Positions 22,282 through 33,683 of a stretch of 64,000 nucleotides of DNA are shown here, piece after piece. The notes beneath the pieces were generated by a model. The model was not told the origin of the DNA. It saw nothing but the letters and a program-made list of their open reading frames with translations, and did not search any database. The translations under genes were made by a program, and so were the position numbers. Each line of letters opens with the position of its first letter. Position 1 is the stretch's first letter. Origin of the DNA: Protula sp. h YS-2021 (Eukaryota > Annelida > Polychaeta > Sabellida > Serpulidae); NCBI GenBank assembly GCA_949752745.1, contig OX457034.1, positions 7,338,904 to 7,402,903 on the forward strand. The letters run 5' to 3'.

Positions 22282-22299
22282 TTATTCTGCAGCTGCAGC
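22282..22299 (-). CDS. Unknown minus-strand gene, candidate last exon
   Basis: Acceptor TTTTTAG, then five codons and TAA in the phase set by the previous exon. A different frame stays open longer and is hydrophobic (22023-22325), but it does not fit the phase. Confidence 0.45.
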   Translation of the reverse strand, partial: AAAAE

Positions 22300-25200
22300 C
22301 TAAAAACAAAGTGCAGTATTGTCATTTGAATGGTATAGAAGCTAGAACAGCGCTACAGAGGAATAGCACGCAGTCTCGGGCGATATTCTCGCGTAGTCTC
22401 TAAAGATAGTCGACAGTCTCGGGCGATGCTCCCGCGTCTCTAAAGATAGTGTCAGGCAGTCTCGGAGGGTGGGGGGGGGGGGGGGGGGAGTTAGTCTCGT
22501 AAATTTCGCACAGTCTCGGGCTATAATCTCGTATAGTCTCAAAATTCTCAGTCTCGGGCGATAGTCTCGTATAGTCTCAAAAGTCTCATACAGTGTCGGG
22601 ATATACTCTCGTTTCACAGTCTCGGACGATAGCCTCGAATAGTCTTACACAGTCTCGTATAGTCTCAACAGTCTCGCATAATCTCGGGCGATAGTCTCGT
22701 ATAGTCTGACAGTCTTACATAGTCCCGGGCGATAGTCTCGTATAGTCTCAACAGTCTCACAGTCTCGGGCGACAGTCCCACAGAGTCCCACACAGTCTTG
22801 GGCAGTTTCGCATTGTCTCGAGTCTCACACAACGAAATATTAATACTATACGAAACAAAAGCTGGTTCTGCACATCATTTCATTGTTTACAGCAGCCTTA
22901 CTGTGTGAGCACCACTAACTTACTATGTCCTAGCTTACGCAAGTAAACTGATTTGTACACTCCTGAAACGTTCTAGCTGAAAAAAGGCAGAGTGGTTATG
23001 CTGGTTCTTGGCTAAGCGAAGGCTAAAACACTGACCTGTTCATTGGCTGTTGCTCTCAAGGCATGCAGCAAAAGTGCCATCTCTTCAGCGTTGTATTTTG
23101 GCGACAGAACCACATTATCATAATCGAACTCGCTGTCCAATGAGAACGCCTCTACGTCATCACTCCGGGCTTTGTTTTCGCTCTCCTAAAAACAAATGTA
23201 GTCCAGCAGAAATCAAAATAATCGTTAGTAGAATAATTTGGAGCAGGCCTTTTAAGATGTAGACACCACAACACTGAGTACAGGCGAACCCGTCTATCTC
23301 TACCTCGCTTTTCTCGGTCCCGCCCATTTCTATCTGTTGGTCGAAAACATGCTAATGCTCCGGCCCAACAACTCTGAACACTCGGCATAAAATCTGGTAG
23401 TTTCGGGCCAACGTTTTTTTTTCTTTTTTCGAACACAGGAGCATCAGTTACAGAACTCAGAGCACGAGAGACATTGTTAAGATTTTATCAGAAGTATGAA
23501 ATAGAAGTGAAACAGAAGGAACTTACGAAGGAACCACCGCGGGACAGAGAATAGGACAGAATACTGCTAGGATACTACTTCCGCCTGCCACCAATTTCAC
23601 GCAGTTTCTGTCATATTTTATGAATTATAACTGCCTGCGCCCCCCACCCCCCCCCCCGATCCTTATCCTTTCTAAGGCCCACCTGACGTACATATGCTTG
23701 TTTCGTACCTGTGCGCTTGTTCCCGCCCCCACCGTGGGTTTCTCGGCTTCCGGTGCCCCTCGGCGACCTCTCTTACGTCGCCGTTTCTTCGGCGCAGCTT
23801 TCTGGCTATCCGCAACACGGGCTGTGAAGTTGAGTCTGGTCACAAAATCCTTCACAATGGTATCCTTCTCTTCCACAATTTCCCCCGGATTGGGTAAATC
23901 CAACGTGGCATCGTATTCAAAATCCGAGTCGTCTGATAGGCTGTCCTCTGCGCCAATCAAATCCAACAGATTTTCCTCTAACTGATGGCGATTCCCAGAT
24001 TTTACACAGGCCTCAGCTATTGTCTTAGCTGCGATTTCACCGGCCTTTGTTTGTGAATCCACACGAATTGCTCCATGCGGCGCGGCTTCTTTCGTAATGT
24101 GGCAACCGCGTGCTGCGTTTACCGACCTACTGCTTTCTTTGACAGGGTTCGTTGTCGCCACACTTTCTTCTGATTCGCATCTTATTTGCGGTATTTCTAC
24201 AGCTTGTGCCTCCCTTTCCTCTTTGTCTGTCACAAATAACAGGTGAATTTAAAAAAAAGTGAATTTAAAAAAAAGTGAATTTAAAAAAAAACAAAACAAA
24301 AAAACAAATAAATAAATTTCCAGTGAATCGCAGTATTCGTCTGGCCACTGAACAGAAAAGATTTTGTGGCACAGTTTTTTATTGATTTTTTAAAGGAAAT
24401 AATACAACTTTTTATGTTTTGTTAAGCGATAGTTTTTCCAAATGATCATCAACAAAATGGCAAAGAACGAATTTACAAATTTAAAACTTCTAAATTATTA
24501 AAACGTTATAATGTTATATTTCTTGCACCTTCATAATATTTCGCTAATAAAATGAATAATAAATAAGTATATAAAAAACGCGATTCATGAAAACTTCATA
24601 TCACCGGAAGTAGTAAAGCTTGGTGAATAGCCTCCCTCTTCATCTTCATAGCTGTCATCCTCCTCAACAAAATTGCCAAGCTTTGAACAATAAAAAAGAG
24701 AAATAAATTCTCCTCGGTAAAGTTAATTTTCATCTCGAAGTGGGGCGGGGGCGGGGAGGGGGAAGGGGCTTAATACAAACTGAAAAACAGTTGCGTATAA
24801 AGTGCCAATAAAGTGTAAAAGCTGTGAGATGTCAATAAGTTTTTGAAAGTAGGGACTACTCCGCGTTCACTTCTGTCGCAATAAATGAAATTACACAATA
24901 AATCCTAAATACCTTTGCAAGACGTCTCACATGACGCCAAATTAAAGGATGGGGTGACTGGGGGGTGCGGGGGGGGGGGTGAGACGAGCCACCTCCTATA
25001 AACACTCGGTGCTAATGAACCCCCTGCCCCCTCACACAAACACTCCGGGTTAATGCTTTATTTTTTGGATGATATCCCGCACATAAGGTCCTCACCACAA
25101 GGGACTGGCAAGAAAAATGAACCCCGACCTCACCCAGCCACCCCCGTCCCCCCACACCTTCACATAAAGAACCAGTCTCTTCATGGGGGGGGGGGGCGGG

Positions 25201-27793
25201 GCAATATCAACATTAAAAGCCCCACCTTAACTCTAAGAGATTTCGAGCTCTCGTCATTCCTCAGTAGATACGGCTGAGTGACTTGGCCTTCTTCCAATAC
25301 CTTTCAATATTATAAACACAATGATTAGTCTATAAACATCTCCTTTTTTATAATAACATAATTTTAACAACAGAAGAACGCATCAAACGTCTAAGTACCA
25401 ATCGGCAAAGTATAAGCGCTTTGCTTGAGATCATTAATCATTATAAATAATATTTTATTCAACCAAAAGAAAAAAAAGGAGCAAAAAATACTTGTTCTTC
25501 CAGGGCATCAGGGTCATAGACTGGTATCCTGCCACCCTGAACTCGGCATGTCAAGGTTTTCTCCTGGCCAACACCTGACGCGCCGCTGATCGCCCTCAAT
25601 TCCGTCACGTGCACAGCAGCTGCAGCTTGTAAGCTGTCCAATGGTGGCAGCTGTGGTGCAGCGTCCTCATCTACCGCTACACCTATTTCTGGTTTCCGAA
25701 TCCTTCTTACGTCATCTGAAAAGAAATGTGACACCGCACAAAGGCTGCTCTAAAAGCACATTAATGTCAGCAATCCAAGACGAAGGAGCGCGAAATTATT
25801 ATAATTATTATTATTATTACCTGTTCTCTTTTTATTTTTGGACCGAGTCGCAGTCATTTCAAAGGAACTCTTCTGGAATGCCAACATTTGAACAATTTAC
25901 CTTGATATTCATTTTTTTTTTTAAATTACACAAATTTTAACATTCGAAAAATAAGAGCTGTCAAGACGCTAGATATGTTAAGCTCACCTGGTGTAAGGTA
26001 CGTGAAACTGACCTAGGGTAAGGTACGTGTAGCTCACCTGGTGTAAGGTACGTGAAGCTCACCTGGTGTAAGGTACGCGAAGCTCACCTGGTGTAAGGTA
26101 CGTGAAGCTCACCTGGTGTAAGGTACGTGAAGCTCACCTGGTGTAAGCTATGTGAAGCTCACTTGGTGTAAGGTATGTGAAGCTCACCTGGTGTAAGGTA
26201 TGTGAAGCTCACCTGGTGTAAGGTATGTGAAGCTCACCTGGTGTAAGGTACGTGAAGCTCACCTGGTGTAAGGTACGTGAAGCTCACCTGGTGTAAGGTA
26301 CGTGAAGCTCACCTGGTGTAAGGTACGTGAAGCTCACCTGGTGTAAGATACGTGAAGCTCACCTGGTGTAAGGTACGTGAAGCTCACCTGGTGTAAGGTA
26401 CGTGTAGCTCACTTGGTGTAAGGTATGTGAAGCTGACCTGGTGTAAGGTATGTGAAGCTCACCTGGTGTAAGGTACGTGAAGCTGACCTGGTGTAAGGTA
26501 TGTGAAGCTCACCTGGTGTAAGGTATGTGAAGCTCACCTGGTGTAAGGTATGTGAAGCTGACCTGGTGTAAGGTATGTGAAGCTCACCTGGTGTAAGGTA
26601 TGTGAAGCTCACCTGGTGTTAGGTACGTGAAGCTGGACATGAACTGGTCGTAAGTTTGCGCTTCGCTGCGGCACACTGCGTCAAGTGCGGACTGGGCACT
26701 TTCTTCAAACTGCTGCTTTGTCAGCTCCGCACTTTGCGCTGCTTTGTAAAATTAAATGAGGAAAGAGAAGATTTATAGAGGTACCAGTATATCACATAGC
26801 AGCATGCTTAGGTATTAAGCTGCCTGGATCATTCACTTAATGTTGCCGTGTGCATTTCAGGCTACTTTTATTGATTAACGTTTGCTTTTTCAACAGGAAG
26901 GCAAAGGATCACAGGACCTACTCTCAAAGCGTAAACTTATCAAGAAATCACAGGTGTTAAAAGTCGTCGGCATCCGTCCCGTCTACGGAAGACCGTGGAC
27001 GTGTCCCATCAGTAATCTCGCCAGAGAACAGGCCTTCCGGTATTCGGCCGTCTGCAGTGTTAGCAGCCATTTTATGTTAGGTTGCCATCTTGGTTTTTTT
27101 TTGGTGGTATGTGTACAACAACCGACACATGAAGGTTAAGGACTCCTGGCCAGTTAAAAAAACTATTTCTCTAGAACTTGTGGTTGGGGAAGGATCTCCT
27201 TTTCCTCGTTCAGAACCTTCACCTTGTCTGCTTTTTATTTTCAAACGACTGATCATTTGCGGAAACACTTGAGTTTCGCCAATTAATATGCAATTCGAGG
27301 ACCGCCAAAGACTAATTTGCTGCCGATAAATTTATGACTAAATAATTTTGTTATATGCGTTGGATAAATGCTGGAATCTGATTACTCGATTCCCAAGTCC
27401 GAAATTTTTCAATGTTGACCGGAACGCAAAAGTCGACAGATACTGTACTCACTTTTAATCAAAACGTCAATTAGGTCACACAACAAAGAATAGATTGATT
27501 TGTTTCTCATCAACACGACATTATTATTGACCATTTACGAAATTGTTGATATAAAGGTTAACATTTTCTCACTGTAATGCATTTATTTAGTGCTAAAAAT
27601 TTTAATTGAATAAAAATAATTAAGATTATTATGATTAATTATAATTAATAATAATAAAAAATAAATCTCTCCTGCATTTTGGCACGAAGTGAAACGTCAA
27701 CTGATGAGTTCCATTTCTGACAACTAGCGGCAGAAAGTACTTACACTGATTCGGGTTCCTCTCCTGTACTTCCTTAATCTTCATTTTCCTGTC
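22282..27793 (-). CDS. Unrecognised multi-exon gene (3' part, at least seven exons), acidic/basic protein
   Basis: Exons on the minus strand in transcript order: 27793-27745, 26741-26613, 25715-25492, 24680-24605, 24226-23709, 23185-23036, 22299-22282. Each has GT and AG borders, and all phases join: 1164 nt, 387 residues plus stop. The first coding exons lie upstream and were not found. The product starts with a charged helical region (KMKIKEVQERN, then a Gln/Glu/Ala-rich stretch). It continues with an acidic stretch (EEDDSYEDEE), a long Glu/Ser-rich part with DDSDFEYD, a basic patch KKRRRKRGRRG that could be a nuclear signal, and a second acidic SEFDYD motif. I do not recognise the family; a nuclear or adaptor role is a guess. 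Phase agreement over six junctions is the main support. The terminal mini-exon (AAAAE, stop) and the weak donor of the 25492 exon are the least certain. Confidence 0.7.
22365..22830 (+). repeat. AGTCTCG-rich degenerate minisatellite, unit about 30 bp
   Basis: Units of CAGTCTCGGGCGATAGTCTC followed by GTATAGTCTCA-like sequence repeat with many changes. It is interrupted by a G run of about 20 at 22468-22488. Confidence 0.85.
23036..23185 (-). CDS. Unknown minus-strand gene, exon with second acidic motif
   Basis: Acceptor TTTTTAG, donor GTCAGT, 50 full codons including SEFDYDN and the helical AEEMALLLHAL. Confidence 0.7.
23709..24226 (-). CDS. Unknown minus-strand gene, largest exon
   Basis: 518 nt, acceptor GTGACAG, donor GTACGA, open throughout. 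Glu/Ser-rich, contains LEENLLDLIG, DDSDFEYD and the basic patch near 23761-23796. Its donor phase joins the 23185 exon without a gap. Confidence 0.78.
24241..24295 (+). repeat. 17-bp tandem repeat, three copies
   Basis: GTGAATTTAAAAAAAA repeated three times, just upstream (minus strand) of the exon acceptor. Confidence 0.85.
24605..24680 (-). CDS. Unknown minus-strand gene, short acidic exon
   Basis: 76 nt, AG acceptor after TTCAAAG, donor GTGATA. Encodes NFVEEDDSYEDEEGG. It is needed to correct the phase between its neighbours, which supports it. Confidence 0.65.
24742..24767 (+). other. G-quadruplex-type motif
   Basis: Four G tracts of four or more, separated by single C or A (GGGGCGGGGGCGGGGAGGGG), in an intron of the minus-strand gene. 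On the transcript it reads as C-rich. Confidence 0.7.
25492..25715 (-). CDS. Unknown minus-strand gene, exon with Ala/Leu-rich centre
   Basis: 224 nt, acceptor TCTTTTCAG, donor GTATTT (weak). Encodes DDVRRIRKPEIG near the start and GGRIPVYDPDALEEQ at the end. Confidence 0.7.
25981..26630 (-). repeat. 25-bp minisatellite made of a 5' splice site, about 25 units
   Basis: Read on the minus strand, each unit is about CTTCACGTACCTTACACCAG followed by GTGAG. It therefore carries CAG|GTGAGC, a strong donor consensus. The first unit overlaps the real 3' end of the 26613-26741 exon, whose own donor is the same CAG|GTGAGC, so the array grew from that exon-intron junction into the intron. Confidence 0.93.
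26613..26741 (-). CDS. Unknown minus-strand gene, exon ending at a repeated donor
   Basis: Encodes a helical segment with ELTKQQFEESAQSAL and ends SSFTYLTP at CAG|GTGAGC. The acceptor is a NAGNAG pair (AAGCAG), so one residue may be optional. Later repeats offer many alternative donors. Confidence 0.7.
27745..27793 (-). CDS. Unknown minus-strand gene, most upstream exon found
   Basis: 49 nt, acceptor TTTTGCAG, donor GTAAGT. Encodes DRKMKIKEVQERNPNQ. Its end phase matches the next exon. No clear exon upstream was found. Confidence 0.6.
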
Positions 27794-27799
27794 CTGCAA

Positions 27800-28680
27800 A
27801 AGAAATACTTGAACCAAATACTTTTAATAAGAGACACATATCGGTTGTAATGGTGATCGTGGAGTCATACAGCACTAATTGGAAGCCTCTCTTGAAAAGA
27901 AAGCAATTACCCAATCAATATCTCTTGTGGGGATGTTCCCACGTTTGAAAGGTACCCTTAGAGCAAAAAAAAAAAAATAATAATAAAAAAAAAAAATGAT
28001 GAATTAAAAACGCTAGTTTTGGATAAATGTGAAATTTTTGTTTTTATATTTTATTCTTATTCTACATTTATTACAAACAACTGATTATTCTAACCAGTTG
28101 GTTATTTTTTCCTGGATAACACACGACACTGTCAAAAAGTAAATTTTTACTTTGAAGTTGCCCGAAAGCTTTTGACCTTTCCATTGCAATATGTTAGGTT
28201 AAACATGTAATTAAATGGCAATAAAGGCTGAAAATTATACTCCACCGTACTTGAAACATATTCACAACCAGGTTATAGGCATGGTTTTTAAGGATTCACC
28301 ACATTGTAAAATACATGTGTGGACAGAAAATTAGAATTTTTACGTTTTTTACTTATTATTTATTTATATTTTAACCCAACGAATTCGTAGTGGAAAAACT
28401 TGGTCGCAATCGGAAATTCCCGAAAGTGTAAACTGGCGTATTTAATATTACAATCTTATAACACATAATCTCCCAACTACAATCAGGCATCGTTTTCAGG
28501 CATGTCAAGTCAGAAACGTCATTAGTACCTTATAAAAGGATCCTCTCACTTGGCTGGAAACAAACTGTACACAGGAACTTAAAGCTTCCCCCCTCTTGGG
28601 GACCACAAACTTTCAGAAAAAAACTGGTAGGTTTCGGTGTATCCACAACAAATTCCCAACCCATCCAGTCTACTATAGGC
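27800..28680. other. AT-rich stretch without recognised gene
   Basis: Contains an A-rich low-complexity run (about 27968-27997). No supported ORF. May be intron of the minus-strand gene. Confidence 0.5.
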
Positions 28681-28682
28681 TA

Positions 28683-29269
28683 CATTCTTTTGGACGTCTC
28701 GGAAAAAAAATAATGCACTCTCCAAACAGACTAGAAACGGGTCAGATACGGTGTCCACGAGAACGCGTCTCGGAAAATCGAGAAAGTTAAAAGTGAAATC
28801 TGTCTGTATTGAGCTTGTTTGGCTTTATAACCACACTTAAAGATACACAATTAATCTCTGTATATATATTTCCTAAATACTTAGCCCAAAACTTGATTAA
28901 AATATACGGTTAGGCTCCTACCTACACGGTCCTCACTATGGTCATACAGGCTGAGACTCACTCTATTGTTCTCGAGTCTCAACCTTCGAGGCAACTAGTT
29001 TGCCACAGGAAATGTTTAACAACACCATTTATATTAATTCCAATGATTTGCAGCTCGGATATGTCATTACACGTCCTGAATTTGTAACAATATCAATCAA
29101 AATGTGCTTATGTTTACATGTCCGATATTAAGTCACGTGATTTATCTAACCTTATCCGGAAGTAGGGTTCAGAGACAAAAAAGTTCTCTAAAAACCGAGA
29201 AACTGTCCACGGAAAGGTGTCTCGGTTTTCCGAGACTGTCTTTTTTTCTCGAGACGGTCCAAAAGAATG
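28683..29269. mobile_element. Short TIR element (MITE-like, TA target duplication)
   Basis: The left end CATTCTTTTGGAC-GTCTCG and right end CGAGAC-GGTCCAAAAGAATG are imperfect inverted repeats of about 30 bp. TA flanks each end (28681-28682 and 29270-29271). At 587 bp without a transposase it looks like a non-autonomous element. TA duplication suggests the Tc1/mariner superfamily, an inference. Internal GTCTCGG/CCGAGAC motifs give further self-complementarity. Confidence 0.75.
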
Positions 29270-29559
29270 TAAGGTAGTACTTCATAAATTCACCGTGTGA
29301 GCGATAATTGATGGTTCACATACATATACTATTCACAGTTCTAAGAAAGTTGTTGGTTAACTTATTCACAATATAAAATCTAAATAAGATATAGTGGGGT
29401 TTGCGATATTTACCACGCCTTTATGTATAGAAGACTTCTTCGGCGGTTCTCATCAGAGGTCAGCTGTTTTATAACAACAGTTTCTACTGTAAACAACATC
29501 GGCTATTTGCAGTTTTCAAACTGACTGTGAACACGATTTTATGAGGTTTATTTTATTTG

Positions 29560-32270
29560 TTTTTATTTAATTTATTTATTTATTTATTGCTATGTTTCAG
29601 ACTCGAGGTCCATATTTTGAATCTTCACAATGCCTTTCAGTAAAAGATACTTTATCAACATATTTACTTTACATCAATTTTATACGACACATTACACCAT
29701 TTGCGCATTAAATTAGATTTTCTAATGATATCACTTGTGCGTAATTTATTTATTTATATCAGACTCATGGTCCACATCTTTTTCTTCACAATGTCGGGTC
29801 ACATGTTATGCAATTATATATACTGCAAATTAGTTTCCTTTGCATACAATCGACTCTTTCCAATTTTCTTACTGTCATCCCATGACGCTGCATTTCCGAT
29901 CTAATTTGAACATAGCTTTAAATACGTTATTGTATGACACCACAAATTTGCTATATACATATTCATCGTGATTACACCATATATACGAGAGGCAGAAGTT
30001 TTACATACAAGTCTTAAACAATTTACATTTTGCATCCTCTGTACAATTTTTGAATTTATTCATTAGGGTATTACCTCTGGCATATAGTGCTGCCGCTTGT
30101 CTCATTATATCATCAGTGTCATTGACCTCATCATTAAGTATATACCCAAGATACTTTATTGACTTGTTGTATCATAATGCTATACCATATGATTTTATCC
30201 AATCATATTTGTAATATTTATCATTTCTGCTGTAGAATATTAAACACTTAGTTCTTGATTAATTGAATTTAATATCGATATCTGTTGCTAATGCGTTACA
30301 TACATTAACCAACTTTTGCAATCCTTTATGTGACGGCCCAAGTAAAACTAAGTCGCTAGCGTAATAGATGTGATTCAGTCACATTTTTCCTACTATACAA
30401 CCAACCTTTAGTTTATTTAGTGCTATGTTGATTTCATTACTGTATTAGTTGAACAAAATTGGAAATAATACTCCACCCTGTCTTACCCTGCTTTTTGCAA
30501 TGAATAAATCAGATATTACACTGCCTCATTTCACTCTTATCTTTTGATTTGTATACCAGTAATGTATGATTTTACTGTTAGTTTAGGAATTGTCTTTTCA
30601 GTTAAAACCTTGAGCAGTTTACTGTGGTTAACACGATCGAATACCATAAAACATGTATGTACACTATATCCCAACTTATTGTAGTGCATTATGAATTCTT
30701 TTAGTATGAAATTACTCATATCTGTACCATAACACTTTTTAAAGCCAAATTGGTTCTAATTCGTTGATACACAATTGGTTATGCATTCTAATTTAACTTT
30801 TTCTTATATTTTAGATATAGTGGATGCAACAGTGATGGGTCTGTAGTTTGGTGTATCTGATATAATACCATTTTTGCCTTATAATATTGGTGCTAGAACA
30901 GATTCCATAAGGCGTCTTGCAAATAACTATGCTGAATACAAGAATTAATAAACAGAGTAATATGATACTTATAATATCGTCTAAATATTTTATATGCACT
31001 ACGGATATACCAGTGGGATCTTGCGATGTACCTGTCTGTAAAGAATCAATTGCTTTGACTTTTTCACCACATGCTATGACTAGACTGTCCTCAGGAGTTA
31101 TATTTTCGAATTGAGAATACTTCTCATTGTCGTTTTCTCCGGTTACACCATTGATTGTGGTAGTTTTTTTCGAATTGAGAATACTGCCCATTGCCGTTTT
31201 CTCCGGTAACATCATTGATTGTAGTAGCTAAGGAGGGAACGTTGTTTTGTAGTCGTCGTATTTCAGAATCAGAATCAGAGAGACTAGTTAAAATATTTTG
31301 ATAAAAGTAATCTATCTGATCATGACATGTTTTTAGATTTGCAGCCAATATAAAAATAATGTATTACATTTATTGGTAGATCAGAATTTTCCAAAGACTG
31401 TGAGGTATTTTCTCTATATTTTTGTCGTTGATCATCTGTTGCATTTGACCAGCAAATTTTGTTGTTAGATGAGGTGGTAAGCTTTGAAGAGCATCCCAGT
31501 TTTTGAAAATTCTAATGTAAATACCAGCGATTTGTGGTCTGAAGAAACGTAGTTGTACAAAATTTCGATTCCTACGATGCAGCCATGACCATCTTTGGTA
31601 GACACACAGTGGTAAATCCAATGTATGGTATTCCAGGCGTAACATGTGTGTGCGAGTTATGTGGAAGATATTTACTATCATTTATAATATAATGGCCATC
31701 TTGAGCAAACTTATTTAGATATTCTCCAAATAACGAAACTTTCTCAGTGACATTACAAGTAAGCTTAACATTGAAGTCACCCAATATGTATTCACAGTTG
31801 ATTCTGATTTCCCTGGACAATTGATAAATGCAACCACATTACTGCTACATTCTTATGGTAAATATACGTTAAAGAACAATATAGACTTATTTTAATTTGT
31901 GCCGATTACCTTGAATCAAATATTCATCATAATTAACAAATTAGATACAACTGTGTTCTTGTTTTTCAGAAAACCAGTCCCACTACATTTTCTACCTAGT
32001 ATAAGCCCTTTGCTAGAGTCAAATTGATATACCGATACAACTAAACTGGTTAAAAGTATTAGTCAATATATGATCTTCAGATTGATGTAAATTAACTTCT
32101 TGAAAACATATATATAATAACTTTCGGTTAATTCGCTTATTTCGTAGATGGAACTCTTCAATCCATTACAATTAGAACTAACGAATTTAAGATTTTCAGT
32201 TTCAATAATTTCATTTTTATCAGTACCAACTTTAATATTGACGGTTGAACATGCCATTTTGAACATGCCT
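29560..32270 (-). mobile_element. Decayed non-LTR retrotransposon (jockey/CR1-like order)
   Basis: Pieces in order on the minus strand: endonuclease start (NLKFVSSNCNGLKSS near 32190), endonuclease motif LGDFNVKL (about 31770), reverse-transcriptase pieces (FDRVNHSKLL near 30630, RQGGVLFPILFN near 30480, YASDLVLLG in place of the YADD catalytic motif near 30355), KYLGYIL near 30145, and a C-terminal RKCSVMG near 29890. Many stops and frameshifts. The loss of the second catalytic Asp neighbour makes it inactive. A 66-bp internal tandem duplication lies at about 31105-31236. Confidence 0.85.
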
Positions 32271-33650
32271 TAGTGGGAGAGGGATTCATTTTAAGTAATG
32301 CCTTAAAACACGATTTAGTAAGATATTATAGTTCCGTTTCAATTTTCTCTGCCATAATAAATGCAAAATGAAATATTTTCAAATATGAAAGATCAGTCAT
32401 ATGTGTATGATTATACAATAAGGAGAATATGATATTAAATAATTAACAAGTATGTCTTTAGCGAGACCGAAATAGAATTTTCGATAAATATTATAATAAT
32501 GAAATTATACTAAATTGGAAACTGGTTTTACCTAGGCAATTAGGAATAGTTATTTTGTTAGGTCTCGAGGCATCTTAGTGCCATAGATGCTTTTCATCCT
32601 GAGAACATTACTTTTTCATAATTAAAAAAAAAACAAACTCTCAGCAAAACGTAAATGGTGATAAAAAAAGAATTAAACGCATTCAAAAGGATCAAACAAT
32701 CACGCTAAATATTTATCTGTGGTCCCTCTTTCCCCCTAGATTACTCTTTTTGGTAAAAAATAGAAATATCTTTCCAATTGAAGAAATTCATGAATCATAA
32801 AAACTGAAAATAGCTCCTAGTTTTCCGTTTACATTTCAAAGACTGTGGCTACGAAATATTATAAGATATGGCAAAGACATTATGTGTTGCCTTCTTTCGA
32901 AATGCACGCGTACACCATGAAGGCTACAAGTATGACATTGAAAGCCATAGCAAATGTATAAAGTGAAGAAAATGTCAGACTGCAAAGAGGGCATGTGGGG
33001 AACATAACATATTTATGTTTGGACATCTCACCGATAATGGTGTAGTTACAGCTCCGGAAAATGGCCTATAATCATGTAAGCAGGTGCAGTTTTGAAGCCA
33101 ACAATACAGGGGTTGGGACTGGGGTAAAATTATAATTTTGCTGTATTTTTTCATTGGCCAAAAATGAGACTAATTGTTTAAAGATTAATCTAAAAAATCT
33201 AGAACAAAAATCTAATTATGGCAACCGATATCAAAATATCATAAGAATAATAACATTTGCAACTGTAGTGATAATACTAGACCATATTTGTTTACCGCAC
33301 ACCGAAATATCCCAACACGAATTAACACAGCAAAAGCTAACATTAATATTGTAATAATATTGTAATGCCTTATGTGGCAGCACACATAAATTTAATAGTT
33401 ATATATTGTTAAATACTTCAGCGTTTCAGTCTATTTTCAGGATAATTTTTAGTATATAGTGAATGTGTTTACTGTCAGGATTATTTTTTAAAATTGGTTC
33501 TTAAACAAAAACGATGTTTTAAAAAGTGAACTTTATGCTATATATGTCAGTATTTTTTTCATAAAACTTACAAAGTATACTGAGTATTTAAGTATCCAAA
33601 ATTAAAAGTGGTAATCGGATTAGGATAGAAGTCTAAGTTATCAATCATTT
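32271..33650. other. AT-rich stretch between two retrotransposons
   Basis: No ORF with support; nothing recognised. Confidence 0.5.
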
Positions 33651-33683
33651 GTCACCTGACTGTTTGCGCCTGTTCAATGTGCT

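Noticed and set aside
22023..22325. Hydrophobic minus-strand ORF that could be a membrane anchor
   Set aside because: It does not fit the phase of the preceding exon; the phase-compatible frame stops after five codons. Not fully excluded.
26409..26612. 67-codon minus ORF in the 25-bp minisatellite
   Set aside because: Pure repeat translation.
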